Part shown: one piece after another, positions 37,471-48,501 of the stretch
Position numbering within the stretch: position 1 is the first letter of the stretch
How the letters are laid out: the number at the start of each line of letters is the position of its first letter
Assembly (NCBI RefSeq): GCF_008641105.1
Contig: NZ_VTTI01000014.1
Span: 12,053 to 76,052, forward strand
Length of the DNA: 64,000 nucleotides
Source: Halopseudomonas salina
GTDB taxonomy: Bacteria; Pseudomonadota; Gammaproteobacteria; Pseudomonadales; Pseudomonadaceae
Reading direction: 5' to 3'
Made by a program: the position numbers and the translations under genes
Notes under the pieces: generated by a model
What the model was told of the DNA's origin: nothing
The model's input: the letters and a program-made list of their open reading frames with translations, nothing else
The model's database searches: none

Positions 37471-38358
37471 TCAGAAATCCCGTTGCACAATATAGTTGGC
37501 GAGCTGTTGCAGTCGCGCACTGTCGGGACCCAGCGGCTGCAGCGCATCGACGGCCTGATCGCGCAGGGAGGCGGCCAGCTGGCGAGCACCCTCCAGGCCT
37601 AACAAGGCTGGATAGGTAGGCTTGTCGCGGGCGAGGTCGGCACCCTGTTGTTTGCCCAGCACACTGGTCTCGCTCTCGATATCGAGAATATCGTCCTGCA
37701 CCTGAAAAGCCAGGCCAATACACTCGGCATAGGTGCCCAGCGCCTTCAAGTGAGCCTGGCTCGCGTGGCCGCTGGCCAGGGCTCCCAGTTGCACTGAGGC
37801 ACGTATCAGTGCACCGGTCTTCTGCCGGTGCATGTTCTCCAGGGTCTCTATATCCAGGCTCTGACCAACGGCGCCAAGATCGATTGCCTGACCACCAACC
37901 ATCCCTGCGGGTCCTGCGGCTGCGGCAAGCAATTGCACCATACGCAAGCGGATAGCCGGATCGAACTGCTCTGCGGCCGCTAGCCAGTCAAAGGCCATAG
38001 CATGCAGCGCGTCACCGGCGAGTATTGCAGTGGCCTCGTCGAATGCCCGGTGGCAGGTAGGTTGGCCGCGGCGCAGGTCGTCGTTGTCCATTGCTGGAAG
38101 GTCGTCATGGATCAGCGAATAGGCGTGGATCATCTCGACAGCGGCGGCCACCGGATCCGCCTGCGCAATATCACCCTGCAAGGCTTCGCAGCTGGCATAG
38201 GCAAGCATGGGGCGAATGCGCTTGCCGCCATTGGTCACACTGTAGCGAATCGCCGAAAACAGTCGATCCAGGCGCGGCTGGTCGGAATTCAGATGCTGGT
38301 TGAGATAACCGTCGATGCGTTCCTGGCAGCTACCCAGATATTCCTTGAAATCGGTCAT
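37471..38358 (-). CDS. ispA: (2E,6E)-farnesyl diphosphate synthase
   Basis: Polyprenyl synthetase (295 residues) making farnesyl diphosphate. The first aspartate-rich motif is [22 protein letters not shown], the second [13 protein letters not shown], with GGKRIRPML at the N-terminus binding diphosphate. The bacterial FPP-synthase type has two extra residues in the first motif (DDxxxxD), as seen. It overlaps xseB by 4 bases and precedes dxs by 88. Confidence 0.96.
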   Translation of the reverse strand: MTDFKEYLGSCQERIDGYLNQHLNSDQPRLDRLFSAIRYSVTNGGKRIRPMLAYASCEALQGDIAQADPVAAAVEMIHAYSLIHDDLPAMDNDDLRRGQPTCHRAFDEATAILAGDALHAMAFDWLAAAEQFDPAIRLRMVQLLAAAAGPAGMVGGQAIDLGAVGQSLDIETLENMHRQKTGALIRASVQLGALASGHASQAHLKALGTYAECIGLAFQVQDDILDIESETSVLGKQQGADLARDKPTYPALLGLEGARQLAASLRDQAVDALQPLGPDSARLQQLANYIVQRDF

Positions 38359-38594
38359 TCAGTCGGCCCGTCGAAGGGTTCGGTCACCGGTTGACCCTGT
38401 CGTTCGGTCAGCAAGCTGACCTTCTGCTCCGCCTGGCTCAGCGCTTGCTGGCAATCTCGGGTCAGTGCCACACCCTGCTCGAAGGCAGTCAGCGAGTCTT
38501 CCAGGCTCAGTTCGCCGCTTTCGAGCTTTTCGACCAGCCCCTGCAGTGCAGCCAGTGATTGCTCGAAATCCACGGCGGTTTTCTTCTTGGCCAT
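38355..38594 (-). CDS. xseB: Exodeoxyribonuclease VII small subunit
   Basis: Small subunit of exonuclease VII (79 residues), which degrades single-stranded DNA together with XseA (not in window). The family core is [52 protein letters not shown]. The ATG at 38594 has GAGG 5 bases before it; the longer open frame upstream adds unrelated residues. Its stop overlaps the ispA start. Confidence 0.95.
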   Translation of the reverse strand: MAKKKTAVDFEQSLAALQGLVEKLESGELSLEDSLTAFEQGVALTRDCQQALSQAEQKVSLLTERQGQPVTEPFDGPTE

Positions 38595-38660
38595 GCTTAC
38601 CTCGGTTTTCTGGCTAATCGGACTCGGCTGAACAGTATACAAGGGTAATGGGGCGGTCAA

Positions 38661-39434
38661 TCAGCCATACACTTTATAAAAATAGAACAGACTCAAGCTC
38701 CAGCCGATCAGAATGACCAGAGCTCTCAGCCATGCGTCGGGCAGCCGGCGGGCCAGGCGACCACCGCAGTAGCCGCCAGCAATCGTGCCAGTCAGCATGA
38801 TCAGTAGTGCCGGCCAGTGGACCGCACCCGCGACGATGAAAGTTAGCGTTGCAATACTGTATATGACCGATGAAAGCAGACTTTTGATCGCATTGATTTC
38901 CACCACCTGCGTACGGCCGGCAATAGCCAGGCTGGCGATCATCATGATGCCCATCCCCGCACCGAAGAAACCGCCATACAGTGACACCAATAATTGGCTC
39001 AGGAAACCAACGGGTCCCAGATGGGGGGACTCTTCCCGAGTTCGCTGGCTGGCGACCAGCCTTGCCAGGGATTTGCTGAAGGTAAACAGCAAGGTAGCGA
39101 GCAGTAACAACCAGGGAATCAGCCGGTAAAACAGCTGATCGCTGGTCAGTAATAACAGCAGCCCGCCACCCAGGCCACCGATGAGCGCTGCTCCAGCCAA
39201 GGGCAGAAGATAACTGTGTAACGGCAGTATGCGCAGTTCACGGCGTAGCGCCCAAGCGGTTGACAAGCTCGCCGGCCACAGTGCGACCGCGTTGGTTGCA
39301 TTGGCACTGACAGGCGCTATACCTGCCGCCAGCAACGCGGGGAAGGAGAAGAATGTTCCTCCACCTGCCAGAGCATTCATCACTCCGCCTGCAAAACCGC
39401 CGGCGATGATCAGCGCAACATGCCATATATCCAT
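38661..39434 (-). CDS. TSUP family (TauE/SafE) membrane permease
   Basis: Inner-membrane permease of the sulfite/organosulfur exporter family (257 residues) with about eight helices. Typical pieces are GGFAGGVMNALAGGGTFFSFPALLAAGIAPVSANATNAVALWPA near the N-terminus and VSLYGGFFGAGMGIMMIASLAIAGR at the second repeat. The substrate is unknown; relatives export sulfite, sulfoacetate or similar anions. It lies upstream of xseB on the same strand. Confidence 0.87.
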   Translation of the reverse strand: MDIWHVALIIAGGFAGGVMNALAGGGTFFSFPALLAAGIAPVSANATNAVALWPASLSTAWALRRELRILPLHSYLLPLAGAALIGGLGGGLLLLLTSDQLFYRLIPWLLLLATLLFTFSKSLARLVASQRTREESPHLGPVGFLSQLLVSLYGGFFGAGMGIMMIASLAIAGRTQVVEINAIKSLLSSVIYSIATLTFIVAGAVHWPALLIMLTGTIAGGYCGGRLARRLPDAWLRALVILIGWSLSLFYFYKVYG

Positions 39435-39563
39435 ACCGAGTCCGCTCTCAGAGTGAACGGCTCAGTATACCGGTGTGCTCGCGCGGAAAGACGAAGTGCA
39501 GCGCACAAACTCGCGCCCGCATAATCATGACGTGCTTAACTGGAGGCAATACAGGGAGAACCC

Positions 39564-40322
39564 ATGCAACGAACCCGATTTGAATTTCCTGGCGCCCAGG
39601 GCCATGCGCTGGCAGGCCTGCTGGAAATACCTGACACTGGCGAGTATGTCGCCATGGCGCTGTTTGCCCATTGTTTTACCTGCGGCAAGGACAGCGCCGC
39701 GGCATCGCGAATTGCCCGGCAGTTGGTGGACCAGGGCATCGCCGTGTTGCGCTTTGATTTTACCGGCCTGGGGAGCAGCGATGGAGAGTTTGCCAACACC
39801 AATTTTTCTTCCAATATAGAGGATCTGCTGGCCGCCTCTGCTTGGCTGCAAGAACACCATAGAGCCCCACGCTTGCTGATCGGTCACAGCCTGGGTGGTG
39901 CAGCGGTTCTGGCGGCCGCTCAGCAGATGGATTGCGTAGAGGCTGTCGCCACCATTGCTGCGCCATCGACGGCAACACACGTACGGCATCTGTTCGCCGA
40001 TGACCGTGAAGAAATTCGCCGTCAGGGGCACGCCCGGGTGGACCTGGCTGGCCGGCCATTTACGGTCAAGGCCCAATTTCTCGATGACCTGGAAAAATGG
40101 AATTCGGCTGATCACATTAATAACCTGCGCAAGGCGCTGATTGTTTTCCATTCTCCAGTCGATGAACTGGTTGATGTATCCGAGGCTGCAGCGATTTACC
40201 AGGCAGCAATGCACCCCAAGAGTTTTATCTCGCTTGATGATGCCGACCATATGCTCAGTCGCAGTGAAGATGCGGTTTATGTGGCGAATGTGCTGGTCGC
40301 CTGGGCGACGCGTTATCTGTAA
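39564..40322 (+). CDS. Alpha/beta hydrolase
   Basis: Serine hydrolase fold protein (252 residues). Nucleophile elbow GHSLGGAA has Ser at about residue 112; oxyanion-hole region is [12 protein letters not shown]; the acid is probably Asp in HSPVDELVD, and the catalytic His is in [22 protein letters not shown] is typical of the subgroup often fused or adjacent to OsmC-like proteins. A GGAG site precedes the ATG. The substrate is unknown. It is 56 bases upstream of the CusF gene, but any link to copper is unsupported. Confidence 0.87.
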   Translation: MQRTRFEFPGAQGHALAGLLEIPDTGEYVAMALFAHCFTCGKDSAAASRIARQLVDQGIAVLRFDFTGLGSSDGEFANTNFSSNIEDLLAASAWLQEHHRAPRLLIGHSLGGAAVLAAAQQMDCVEAVATIAAPSTATHVRHLFADDREEIRRQGHARVDLAGRPFTVKAQFLDDLEKWNSADHINNLRKALIVFHSPVDELVDVSEAAAIYQAAMHPKSFISLDDADHMLSRSEDAVYVANVLVAWATRYL

Positions 40323-40378
40323 TCTGTTTCCCTGCGACCAGAATCCACTCAGATGAAGAATTGACAGGAGTAACACCA

Positions 40379-40690
40379 ATGAAAAAATTTCTCGTGACCC
40401 TCCTCTGTACCGGCAGCTTGGCGATCGGCCTGAGTCTGTCTGTTGCCAAGGCAACTACGCACGACGGAGCCTTGAGCGAAGGGGAGATTCGCAAGATCGA
40501 TCAGGAGTCTGGACGCGTCACCCTGAGCCATGGCCCGATTGAAAACCTGCAGATGCCGGGTATGACCATGATGTTCCAGGTCATGCCGGTTGAGCAGCTG
40601 GAAGAGCTTGAAGCGGGTGACAAGGTGAGGTTTCGTGCTGTGCAGGATAATGGTAAGTTGCTGGTTACCGAGATCGAGAAAGCCGAGTGA
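40379..40690 (+). CDS. cusF: CusF-type periplasmic copper/silver-binding protein
   Basis: Small periplasmic metallochaperone (103 residues) with signal peptide MKKFLVTLLCTGSLAIGLSLSVAKA. The OB-like CusF domain includes GEIRKIDQESGRVTLSHGPIENLQMPGMTMMFQV; His and the two Met of MPGMTM, with a nearby aromatic, form the Cu(I)/Ag(I) site in E. coli CusF. It delivers metal to CusB. The ATG at 40379 has AGGAG at good spacing. It leads the cluster with cusCBA downstream. The same domain recurs at the C-terminus of the CusB protein here. Confidence 0.92.
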   Translation: MKKFLVTLLCTGSLAIGLSLSVAKATTHDGALSEGEIRKIDQESGRVTLSHGPIENLQMPGMTMMFQVMPVEQLEELEAGDKVRFRAVQDNGKLLVTEIEKAE

Positions 40691-40700
40691 CACCTGCCCC

Positions 40701-41084
40701 GTGAAACTGCTGCGCACCACGCTCACTGCCGTCATCTGTTCCCTGCTGCTGTCGTTCAATACGCTGGCGGCAGCACTGTTGGCTGTTGATCGATGCATGG
40801 AAGGCGCAGGGTCTGAGCTGCATCAGATGGCAGACATGGCGGATATGTCTGACATGCCTGGTACGCAGGCCCACAGTGATTGTGCCGACACTGAAGAAAA
40901 CTGGATAAGTGCGACAGCGCAGCTGTTATGTGATCAGGGTGGCGAATGTCACATGGGTGGGGCCGTCGTTCCTGCAGCAGCGATGGCATCGTCAGCTTTG
41001 CCAGAGTACGCGCCCCCGGTTTTTGCCAAGCCGGCTTTCAGTCCTACCTATCCGACTGCTTTCTGGCGCCCCCCGCGCCACTGA
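40701..41084 (+). CDS. Small exported Met/His/Cys-containing protein in the copper cluster
   Basis: 127 residues from a GTG start (VKLLRTTLTAVICSLLLSFNTLAAA), 10 bases after cusF. The signal peptide is followed by a Met/His/Asp stretch (HQMADMADMSDMPGTQAHSD), then a Cys-containing part (CDQGGECHMGG) and a Pro/Ala-rich tail. I do not recognise a family. Composition and position between cusF and cusC suggest copper binding in the periplasm. The start is uncertain because no strong ribosome binding site is seen; the frame is open further upstream within cusF. Confidence 0.68.
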   Translation: MKLLRTTLTAVICSLLLSFNTLAAALLAVDRCMEGAGSELHQMADMADMSDMPGTQAHSDCADTEENWISATAQLLCDQGGECHMGGAVVPAAAMASSALPEYAPPVFAKPAFSPTYPTAFWRPPRH

Positions 41085-41131
41085 TTCCTGAATGATCTGA
41101 ATCCCGCCCGTATCGGCGGTGTCTGCTTGCG

Positions 41132-41150
41132 GCTGTCTGGTTCAGACAGC
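41132..41150 (+). other. Short stem-loop upstream of cusC
   Basis: GCTGTCTG and CAGACAGC form a perfect 8-bp stem with a GTT loop, 27 bases before the cusC ATG. No T run follows, so it is not a standard terminator. It could stabilise or separate the cusCBA message from the upstream genes. Confidence 0.5.
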
Positions 41151-41177
41151 GCGGCATCAGCAACAGGAATCAATATC

Positions 41178-42431
41178 ATGTTTTCCACTTTATTCAGGCG
41201 ATTGAGTCGCTGCCTGGCGGCCATTGCGCTGGCGCTCGGCCTGGCCGTGCCTGCCGGTGCACTTACCTTCGATCAGACGCTGCGCATCGCCGAGCGTGAA
41301 GCGCCCTCGCTTGCGGCGCAGGCAGCCAACAGTCAGGCTGCCCGCAGCGCTGCCATTCCCGCAGGTGCACTTCCAGATCCCCGGTTGGGGCTGGGCCTGC
41401 AGAATCTTCCGGTTGAGGGGCCCTCAGCCTGGGACCTTGATGCAGAGCGCATGACCATGCAGCGCATCGGTCTCATGCAGGAAGTGCCAAGCCGCGCCAA
41501 ACGCCGGGCCCGAGTTGAGCTGGCGCAGGCGGGCATAATGCTTGCCGATGCGCAGCAGGCGGTCGAGCGTCTGGAAGTGCAGCAGGGTGCAGCCCAGGCC
41601 TGGATTGCGGTTCTGGCCATTGAGCGCAAGCTGACGGCTTTCGCTGAGCTCCATGCGCAAAACCAACTTTTTGCCAAGGCCGTCGATGCCCGCCTGGCTG
41701 GCGGCGCGGGCCTGGCGGCCGACAGCGTGGCGCCCCGCCAGGAAGCGGCGATGCTGGCTGACCGCGAAGACGCGCTTGTGCGCGAGCAAGCGCTGGCGCG
41801 AGCCCAGTTGCGCCGGTGGGTAGGCGAGCAGGCCGGCCAGCCACTGAGCGGTGGCTGGCCCAAGTGGCCGGTGGACGCTGACGAGTACCATGATCGTCTA
41901 CAACGCCATCCTCAGCTTCAGCTGTTCGATCCGCTGTCGCGTCAGGCTCAGGCGGACATTGACCGGGCTATCGCGGAGAAGACGCCAGACTGGAGTTGGG
42001 GCGTCGACTATCTGAGAAGGGGGCGGGAGTTCGGCGATATGGTCAATCTCAGTGTGACCTTTGATCTGCCCGTTTTTGCCGGTTCCAGACAGGATCCGCT
42101 GATCGAGGCTGAGCGCGCCAGCCTTGCCAGGGTGGAGGCCCAGCGGCAATCGATTGCGCGCACCTACCAGCTCGAGTTAACCGACGCACTTGCCGAATAT
42201 CAGAGACTTGACCGGACCTTGAACCGGTCAGAAGACACGCTCCTGCCTTTGGCGGAGGAAAAGGTCCGGCTGGCCATGGCGGATTATCGTTCTGGCAGGG
42301 GCGCGCTGAACACCGTGATCGATGCCCGTGAGCAACTGATTGATGCCCGCCTGCGCCATATCGACCTGGCACGGGACCGCTCCCTGAGCAACGCCCGCCT
42401 GTATTTCGCCTTTGGAGCTGACCACCAATGA
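41178..42431 (+). CDS. cusC: CusC/CzcC-like outer-membrane efflux protein
   Basis: TolC-family outer-membrane channel (417 residues) with signal peptide (LSRCLAAIALALGLAVPAGA). Long alpha-helical barrel repeats are visible: LTFDQTLRIAEREAPSLAAQAANSQAARSAAIPAGALPDPRLGLGLQNLPV, and a second repeat after about residue 210 with VTFDLPVFAGSRQDPLIEAERASLARVEAQ. It has no lipobox that I can see, unlike E. coli CusC. The ATG at 41178 follows CAGGAA. It overlaps cusB by 4 bases. Confidence 0.9.
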   Translation: MFSTLFRRLSRCLAAIALALGLAVPAGALTFDQTLRIAEREAPSLAAQAANSQAARSAAIPAGALPDPRLGLGLQNLPVEGPSAWDLDAERMTMQRIGLMQEVPSRAKRRARVELAQAGIMLADAQQAVERLEVQQGAAQAWIAVLAIERKLTAFAELHAQNQLFAKAVDARLAGGAGLAADSVAPRQEAAMLADREDALVREQALARAQLRRWVGEQAGQPLSGGWPKWPVDADEYHDRLQRHPQLQLFDPLSRQAQADIDRAIAEKTPDWSWGVDYLRRGREFGDMVNLSVTFDLPVFAGSRQDPLIEAERASLARVEAQRQSIARTYQLELTDALAEYQRLDRTLNRSEDTLLPLAEEKVRLAMADYRSGRGALNTVIDAREQLIDARLRHIDLARDRSLSNARLYFAFGADHQ

Positions 42432-43864
42432 AAAACCTATTCGCAAAGATGTTTGTTCTATTGGCAGCGTCTTGCTTGCTCACGCTTGCTCCCGCCCTGG
42501 CCCAACCAGCCGAAGAAGACCGTGAGGTGCTTTACTGGTACGACCCGATGTATCCCCAGCAACGTTTCGAAAAGCCCGGTCCGTCACCGTTCATGGACAT
42601 GGACCTGGTGCCCCGCTATGCGGACAATGACGCCGGCAGTGACGGGACGGTCATGCGGATCGACCCCGGTATTGTGCAGAATCTGGGCATGCGACTGGCG
42701 GCTGTCAGCCGCGGGCCGGTCAGCATAACCATCGAGGCAACGGGGCAGCTGACGTTCAATCAGCGCAATCTGGCCGTGGTTCAGGCACGCAGCGCGGGCT
42801 TTGTCGAGCGGGTGTATGCATTGGCTGAGCAGGATCAGGTCGCCCAGGGTGCGCCGCTGGCTGATTTGCTGGTACCCCAATGGTCTGCGGTACAGGAAGA
42901 GTATCTGTCGTTACGCGGTCTCGGAGAGCCGGAGCTACTGGCGGCTGCGCGTCAACGGATGCGTCTGGCCGGCATGCCGGACACGCTGATTCGCCAACTT
43001 GAGCGCAGCGGACGTGCACAAACGCTGTGGACTCTGAGGAGCCCTATTGATGGTGTGCTGCTCGATCTTGAGGTGCAGCAGGGCATGACAATAGCGGCTG
43101 GTGCCACGCTGGCGCGAATCAATGGCATAGATACGGTCTGGCTGGTTGTCGAAGTGCCCGAAGCTCAGATCGCCGGTCTGGCGCCCGGACAGACAGTGCT
43201 GGCGCGATTACCGGCGTTTCCCGGTGAGTCGCTCGACGGCACTATCGAGGCGGTGCTGCCGCAGGCCAGTCGCGACAGTCGGACAGTTCAGGTGCGCATC
43301 GTCCTCGACAATGATAAGCAGCAACTGCGGCCAGGCATGACCGCCGACGTTACCCTGAGTCGTCAGGAAGCCGTGGCTCTGCTTGTGCCAACAGAGGCAC
43401 TGATTCGTACCGGCAGGCGCACTCTGGTCATGGTTGCCGAGGAAGCCGGCAGATTCAGGCCGGTGGAAGTGCGTATCGGTCGTGAGACGGAAGATAAAAC
43501 GGTTGTGCTCGAAGGGTTGCAAGAGGGGCAGCAGGTAGTTGCTTCCGGCCAGTTTCTGCTGGACTCCGAAGCCAGCTTGCGTGGTCTGACTGCTGCCCCG
43601 GTGGACATGCCGATGTCCATGCCACAGGCGCCCGTGCTGCATCCTTCAGAGGGCACTATCGTCGGCATTGAAGAGGATATGATTTTCCTTGATCACGGAC
43701 CTTTCCCTACATTGAACATGCCCGGCATGACCATGGGCTTTCCATTTGCAGATCCGGCACTGTTGAAGGGGCTGGAAGAAAATGATCGGGTTCGGGTCGG
43801 TGTGCGTGAGAGTGATGAAGGCCTGACTATCGAGACTATCGAGAAAGTGGAGGCTCAGCCATGA
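42428..43864 (+). CDS. cusB: CusB-type RND adaptor with C-terminal CusF domain
   Basis: Periplasmic adaptor (478 residues) of a heavy-metal RND pump. Order: signal peptide (to about residue 25); a heavy-metal-binding segment [29 protein letters not shown]; barrel-sandwich and hairpin (about 75-215) with the lipoyl-like [23 protein letters not shown]; beta-barrel; then a linker and a CusF-like domain (about 400-475) with [18 protein letters not shown]. Thus the chaperone module is both separate (upstream gene) and fused here. It overlaps cusC and cusA by 4 bases each. Confidence 0.93.
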   Translation: MKNLFAKMFVLLAASCLLTLAPALAQPAEEDREVLYWYDPMYPQQRFEKPGPSPFMDMDLVPRYADNDAGSDGTVMRIDPGIVQNLGMRLAAVSRGPVSITIEATGQLTFNQRNLAVVQARSAGFVERVYALAEQDQVAQGAPLADLLVPQWSAVQEEYLSLRGLGEPELLAAARQRMRLAGMPDTLIRQLERSGRAQTLWTLRSPIDGVLLDLEVQQGMTIAAGATLARINGIDTVWLVVEVPEAQIAGLAPGQTVLARLPAFPGESLDGTIEAVLPQASRDSRTVQVRIVLDNDKQQLRPGMTADVTLSRQEAVALLVPTEALIRTGRRTLVMVAEEAGRFRPVEVRIGRETEDKTVVLEGLQEGQQVVASGQFLLDSEASLRGLTAAPVDMPMSMPQAPVLHPSEGTIVGIEEDMIFLDHGPFPTLNMPGMTMGFPFADPALLKGLEENDRVRVGVRESDEGLTIETIEKVEAQP

Positions 43865-46800
43865 TTGCCGCGACTATTCGCTGGTCGGTAGCCAATCGTT
43901 TCCTGGTGCTGTTGGCGACCCTGTTTGCAATTGCCTGGGGCACCTGGTCGGTACAGAACACCCCGATTGATGCGTTGCCGGACCTGTCCGATGTCCAGGT
44001 CATTATCCGCACACCCTATGCCGGTCAGGCGCCGCAGATCGTCGAGAATCAGGTGACCTACCCGCTGGCCACGACCATGCTCTCGGTGCCGGGGGCGAAG
44101 ACCGTGCGCGGTTATTCGTTCTTCGGTGATAGCTATGTTTACGTGTTGTTCGAGGACGCTACGGACCTGTACTGGGCGCGCTCCCGTGTGCTGGAGTATC
44201 TCAGCCAGGTGCAGAGCAGCCTGCCCGCTGGCGCTGAGCCGGCATTGGGGCCGGATGCCACCGGCGTCGGCTGGATTTTCCAGTACGCACTGGTCGACCG
44301 CACCGGCCAGCATGACCTGGCGCAGCTGCGCTCATTGCAGGACTGGTTTTTGCGTTACGAGCTGAAAACGCTGCCAAACGTGGCCGAGGTAGCGCCGATC
44401 GGCGGAATGGTCAAACAGTATCAGGTTGTGCTTGATCCGGTGCGTATGGCCAGTCAGCAAGTCACCCAGCAGCAGATTGCCCGGGCCATTGATGATGCCA
44501 ACCGGGAAACCGGCGGTAGCGTGCTGGAACTGGCCGAAAGCGAGTTCATGGTGCGGGCCTCCGGCTATCTGCAGTCGATTGCCGATTTCCGCAGTATTCC
44601 GTTGCGCCTGGGTAGCAGCGGAGCACCAATCACTCTGGGCGATGTGGCGGATATTCGCCTAGGGCCGGAAATGCGTCGTGGCATTGCCGAGCTCGATGGA
44701 GAGGGAGAGGTCGTCGGCGGAGTCGTCATCCTGCGTAGCGGCAAGAATGCCCGGGAGACCATTGCGGCGGTGAAGACTCGGCTGGAGGAGCTGAAGAAGG
44801 GCCTGCCCGAGGGTGTCGAGATTGTTACCACCTACGATCGCAGTGAGCTGATCGACAGTGCCGTAAGGAATCTGAGCTACAAGCTGGTAGAGGAATTCAT
44901 TGTGGTGGCGCTGGTATGCGTGCTGTTCCTCTGGCACTTGCGTTCCTCGCTGGTGGCAATCGTTTCGCTACCGGTAGGTATTCTGATCGCGTTCATCATC
45001 ATGCAGCGCCAGGGCGTCAACGCCAACATCATGTCCCTTGGGGGAATCGCAATCGCGATTGGCGCGATGGTGGATGCGGCCATTGTCATGATCGAGAACG
45101 CGCACAAGCATATCGAGGCCTGGCATAAGCGCAATCCCGACAAGGAGCTCAAGGGCGATGCGCACTGGAAAGTAATAACGGATGCGGCTGTAGAAGTGGG
45201 TCCTGCGCTGTTTTTCAGTCTTTTGATCATTACGCTATCGTTCATTCCGGTATTCACCCTGGAGGCCCAGGAAGGCCGACTGTTTGGTCCGTTGGCATTT
45301 ACCAAGACCTACGCCATGGCGGCGGCTGCGGGTCTGGCAATAACCCTGGTACCTGTACTGATGGGGTACTGGATCCGCGGCAAAATTCCGGCAGAAGAGC
45401 GCAATCCGATCAGTCGAGGGCTGATCAGGGTTTATCAGCCGGCGCTGGATGCGGTACTGCGCTGGCCGAAAGCGACGATCGCCCTTGCTGTAGTGATCTT
45501 TCTCAGCGGACTTTGGCCTGTCAGCCAACTGGGTGGTGAGTTCCTGCCGCCGCTGGATGAGGGCGATCTGCTCTATATGCCTACGGCGCTACCAGGACTG
45601 TCGCCGCAAAAGGCTGCAGAACTGCTGCAGCGCACCGACCGGATGATCAAGTCCGTGCCTGAGGTCGCCCGCGTATTCGGCAAGGCCGGGCGTGCAGATA
45701 CCGCCACCGATCCCGCGCCACTGACCATGTTCGAGACGACTATCCAGTTCAAGCCGCGCGACCAGTGGCGCGAAGGAATGACGCCAGAGAAGCTGGTCGA
45801 AGAGCTGGACCGGGCGGTACAGGTTCCGGGTCTGGCCAACCTGTGGATTCCGCCGATCCGTAACCGTATCGATATGCTGGCAACGGGGATCAAAAGCCCG
45901 ATCGGGGTCAAGGTATATGGCTCCGAGCTGGCGCAGATCGATCGCGCTGCCCAGGCTGTCGAAAAGATTGCCAAGGAGATTCCGGGTGTCAGCTCGGCAA
46001 TCGCTGAAAGGCTGACTGGCGGGCGCTATATCGATATCGACATCGACCGCACTGCGGCAGCGCGCTACGGACTGAATATCGCCGATGTCCAGGCCATTGT
46101 GGCCGGTGCGGTAGGTGGGATGAATGTGGGTGAAACCGTCGAGGGTCTGGCGCGCTACCCCATCAGCCTGCGTTACCCCCGTGAATGGCGTGACTCTCTG
46201 GGCGATCTGCAACGGCTACCCATTTATACGCCCAGGGGAGATCAGATCACCCTGGGCACGGTGGCGGATATTGCTATCACGGATGGGCCGCCTATGCTCA
46301 AGAGCGAGAACGCGCGCCTGACAGGCTGGGTCTATGTGGACGTGCGTGATCGTGATATGGCCGCGGTGGTCGCAGATCTGAAGGCTCGGATCAGTGACGA
46401 GGTGGAGCTGACATCCGGGATGAGTATCAGTTATTCCGGCCAGTTCGAATTCATGGAGCGCGCCAACGCCAAGCTGAAGCTGGTGGTGCCTGCGACGCTG
46501 CTGATCATATTTGTGCTCTTGTATCTGATCTTCCGCCGTTTCGATGAAGCCTTGCTGATCATGGCGACATTACCCTTCGCACTTACCGGTGGGGTCTGGT
46601 TTCTCTATTGGCTGGACTTCAACCTGTCTATCGCCACCGGTGTCGGTTTTATTGCATTGGCGGGTGTTGCAGCCGAATTCGGGGTGATCATGCTGCTGTA
46701 TCTGACCAATGCGCGAAAGGAGCGTCTCAATGCCGGACTTAATGACGAAGGTTCGCTGATCGATGCGATTCGCGAGGGGGCAGTACAGCGAGTCAGGCCC

Positions 46801-47016
46801 AAGGCCATGACCGTGGCGGTGATTATTGCCGGCCTGATGCCGATTCTGCTGGGTAGCGGTACGGGCAGTGAAATAATGCGCCGGATTGCTGCGCCGATGG
46901 TCGGCGGTATGATCACGGCGCCGCTGTTGTCGCTGTTCGTGCTGCCTGCGGTCTACCTGTTGATGCGCCGACGCTCGACTCAACCAAACTCGCCGCCGCT
47001 CTCAGGGCCTGGATAG
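43861..47016 (+). CDS. cusA: CusA-type heavy-metal RND efflux pump
   Basis: Inner-membrane RND transporter (1051 residues) for Cu(I)/Ag(I), driven by proton entry. Twelve membrane helices flank two large periplasmic loops. Start [21 protein letters not shown] and [35 protein letters not shown] are HME-RND signatures. TM4 has the proton-relay stretch [23 protein letters not shown], and the Met-bearing porter segments support monovalent metals over zinc/cobalt types. Its 3' end overlaps the convergent ATP-grasp-like gene by 37 bases. Confidence 0.94.
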   Translation: MIAATIRWSVANRFLVLLATLFAIAWGTWSVQNTPIDALPDLSDVQVIIRTPYAGQAPQIVENQVTYPLATTMLSVPGAKTVRGYSFFGDSYVYVLFEDATDLYWARSRVLEYLSQVQSSLPAGAEPALGPDATGVGWIFQYALVDRTGQHDLAQLRSLQDWFLRYELKTLPNVAEVAPIGGMVKQYQVVLDPVRMASQQVTQQQIARAIDDANRETGGSVLELAESEFMVRASGYLQSIADFRSIPLRLGSSGAPITLGDVADIRLGPEMRRGIAELDGEGEVVGGVVILRSGKNARETIAAVKTRLEELKKGLPEGVEIVTTYDRSELIDSAVRNLSYKLVEEFIVVALVCVLFLWHLRSSLVAIVSLPVGILIAFIIMQRQGVNANIMSLGGIAIAIGAMVDAAIVMIENAHKHIEAWHKRNPDKELKGDAHWKVITDAAVEVGPALFFSLLIITLSFIPVFTLEAQEGRLFGPLAFTKTYAMAAAAGLAITLVPVLMGYWIRGKIPAEERNPISRGLIRVYQPALDAVLRWPKATIALAVVIFLSGLWPVSQLGGEFLPPLDEGDLLYMPTALPGLSPQKAAELLQRTDRMIKSVPEVARVFGKAGRADTATDPAPLTMFETTIQFKPRDQWREGMTPEKLVEELDRAVQVPGLANLWIPPIRNRIDMLATGIKSPIGVKVYGSELAQIDRAAQAVEKIAKEIPGVSSAIAERLTGGRYIDIDIDRTAAARYGLNIADVQAIVAGAVGGMNVGETVEGLARYPISLRYPREWRDSLGDLQRLPIYTPRGDQITLGTVADIAITDGPPMLKSENARLTGWVYVDVRDRDMAAVVADLKARISDEVELTSGMSISYSGQFEFMERANAKLKLVVPATLLIIFVLLYLIFRRFDEALLIMATLPFALTGGVWFLYWLDFNLSIATGVGFIALAGVAAEFGVIMLLYLTNARKERLNAGLNDEGSLIDAIREGAVQRVRPKAMTVAVIIAGLMPILLGSGTGSEIMRRIAAPMVGGMITAPLLSLFVLPAVYLLMRRRSTQPNSPPLSGPG

Positions 47017-48275
47017 ACCGGGGCGAAACCGCCGCCGGGTGTGCGGAAGTTGGTGGTCTGGCCCTGATAAAGACGGGCAGCCACCCATTGCACCTGGCCA
47101 GCATACACGTAGTTACGCAGGTCGAATTTCAGTGTCTGTTGCGATTCGCTGTCACTCAGCATGCGCTCGCCGGGGGTGATCAGAGCCTGCGCCACGTAGT
47201 CGCCGGCGAGAATTTCCTCCCAGACCCGCCGGGTCAGCTTGTCACCTCGATAGGCCGCGCGGCTGCCGTAGCCGGCTGCAGGCTTGAAGAAAAGTTGCTT
47301 GCGTTGCGCCCAGAGCAGGTCTTCCTTGTCACGGTGAACATGCTGAGTGTGTGGAATGCCGGCCAGCAGGATTTTCCGGGTTTGCTCAGGCACGCCCAGG
47401 CGCTTCAGGTGTTCCTCGTCGCTGAGCAGGATCAGGTTGCGCTTGTCGGCGTAGAGCGCATGGGCCTGGGGGTCTGGGGTCAGCAATGCGGCATCCGACA
47501 GATAGGCCTCGCGCAAGTGTGCGTGGCTGGGGGACTCCAGCAGAAAGTCCGTCAATCTGTTGTAAACCAGATCAATTGGCAGGCCAGCATGCCACAATTG
47601 GCCTGCGCGTAACTCAAGTTCGCCCGGATCGGTAATGACTGTCTTGATGCCATTGCGTTCGAATAGGTGTTTGAACAGCAAGAATTCGGGGTAGAGATAC
47701 TGGCTCTGCGGATCTGCATCCACAATTGCAATCGTCGCCAGTCGGCTCTTTTTACCGGCCAGGGCCCATTCGCGTTGAAACATGGCGACTATGTCTGTCT
47801 CGAACTGGTCTGCCAACGCAGGCGGAGGTATCAGCCCGGCTACCTCCGGACAGCAGGCTCTCTGGGCCCGAGCCATCAGGGCGTTAAGCATCGCTCCGCC
47901 GGCATTGGTGTTTATCTCGATCAGACCAAAGCTGTCCTGTGCCACGTGAAAGTCGTAACCCATGAACACTCCCCGAGCGCCGGAAGCATGCCTGCTTTTC
48001 GCCGGGGCCTGCGCGTCTATTTCCTCACGGTAGGCTGGGAGAGCGATAACCGATTCGATTGCGGCGATCAGCTCCTGCATGCGCGCCATGTGAGCCGGCG
48101 AGACAAACACCGGCTGCGCGGCAAAGATTGTCGGACAACGTTCCTGCAGAAGCTCGAAGAGGTCTGGCGTTCGGGTTTCGCTGGCCAGCGCATAGCGCAG
48201 TGCCTGCTGATCGAGACTGATGCAGAAGCACTCGCTGTTGAGTCTCTGGATCATCTGGTTCTGGTCGTTGCCCAT
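46980..48275 (-). CDS. ATP-grasp-like protein of unknown function
   Basis: A 431-residue protein without signal or membrane segment. The segments [29 protein letters not shown] (Glu-x-Asn pattern of metal/ATP ligands) and [47 protein letters not shown] (glycine-rich loop and Lys) look like an ATP-grasp fold, possibly circularly permuted as in glutathionylspermidine-synthase-like enzymes. That would imply ligation of a carboxylate to an amine or thiol, but the substrate is unreadable. It stands alone, convergent to cusA with a 37-base overlap, and its promoter lies in the 226-base gap up to 48501, which also holds AACAGCTGTT (48306-48315), a short perfect palindrome. Confidence 0.72.
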   Translation of the reverse strand: MGNDQNQMIQRLNSECFCISLDQQALRYALASETRTPDLFELLQERCPTIFAAQPVFVSPAHMARMQELIAAIESVIALPAYREEIDAQAPAKSRHASGARGVFMGYDFHVAQDSFGLIEINTNAGGAMLNALMARAQRACCPEVAGLIPPPALADQFETDIVAMFQREWALAGKKSRLATIAIVDADPQSQYLYPEFLLFKHLFERNGIKTVITDPGELELRAGQLWHAGLPIDLVYNRLTDFLLESPSHAHLREAYLSDAALLTPDPQAHALYADKRNLILLSDEEHLKRLGVPEQTRKILLAGIPHTQHVHRDKEDLLWAQRKQLFFKPAAGYGSRAAYRGDKLTRRVWEEILAGDYVAQALITPGERMLSDSESQQTLKFDLRNYVYAGQVQWVAARLYQGQTTNFRTPGGGFAPVYPGPESGGEFG

Positions 48276-48501
48276 GGGCGCCGGATTCCTGCGTGGAGGT
48301 TGGTTAACAGCTGTTTATAACAGGTCACCTGCCGCCGGGTATAGCGACCAGTTCAGCTGTAACCGGCTGACGTTTTGCTTGAGCTGAGTCAATAGGCGAC
48401 TGCCACTATCTTGCTAGCATTCTCCTGAATATAGCTCCGGTCTGCCAGTCATGGATACCTGGCGACCGGTGCAGACATGCAGGGACATGGGAGTCGTTGC
48501 C

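Noticed and set aside
40323..40378. CusR/CopR operator upstream of cusF
   Set aside because: No palindromic copper-box motif could be found in this short gap.
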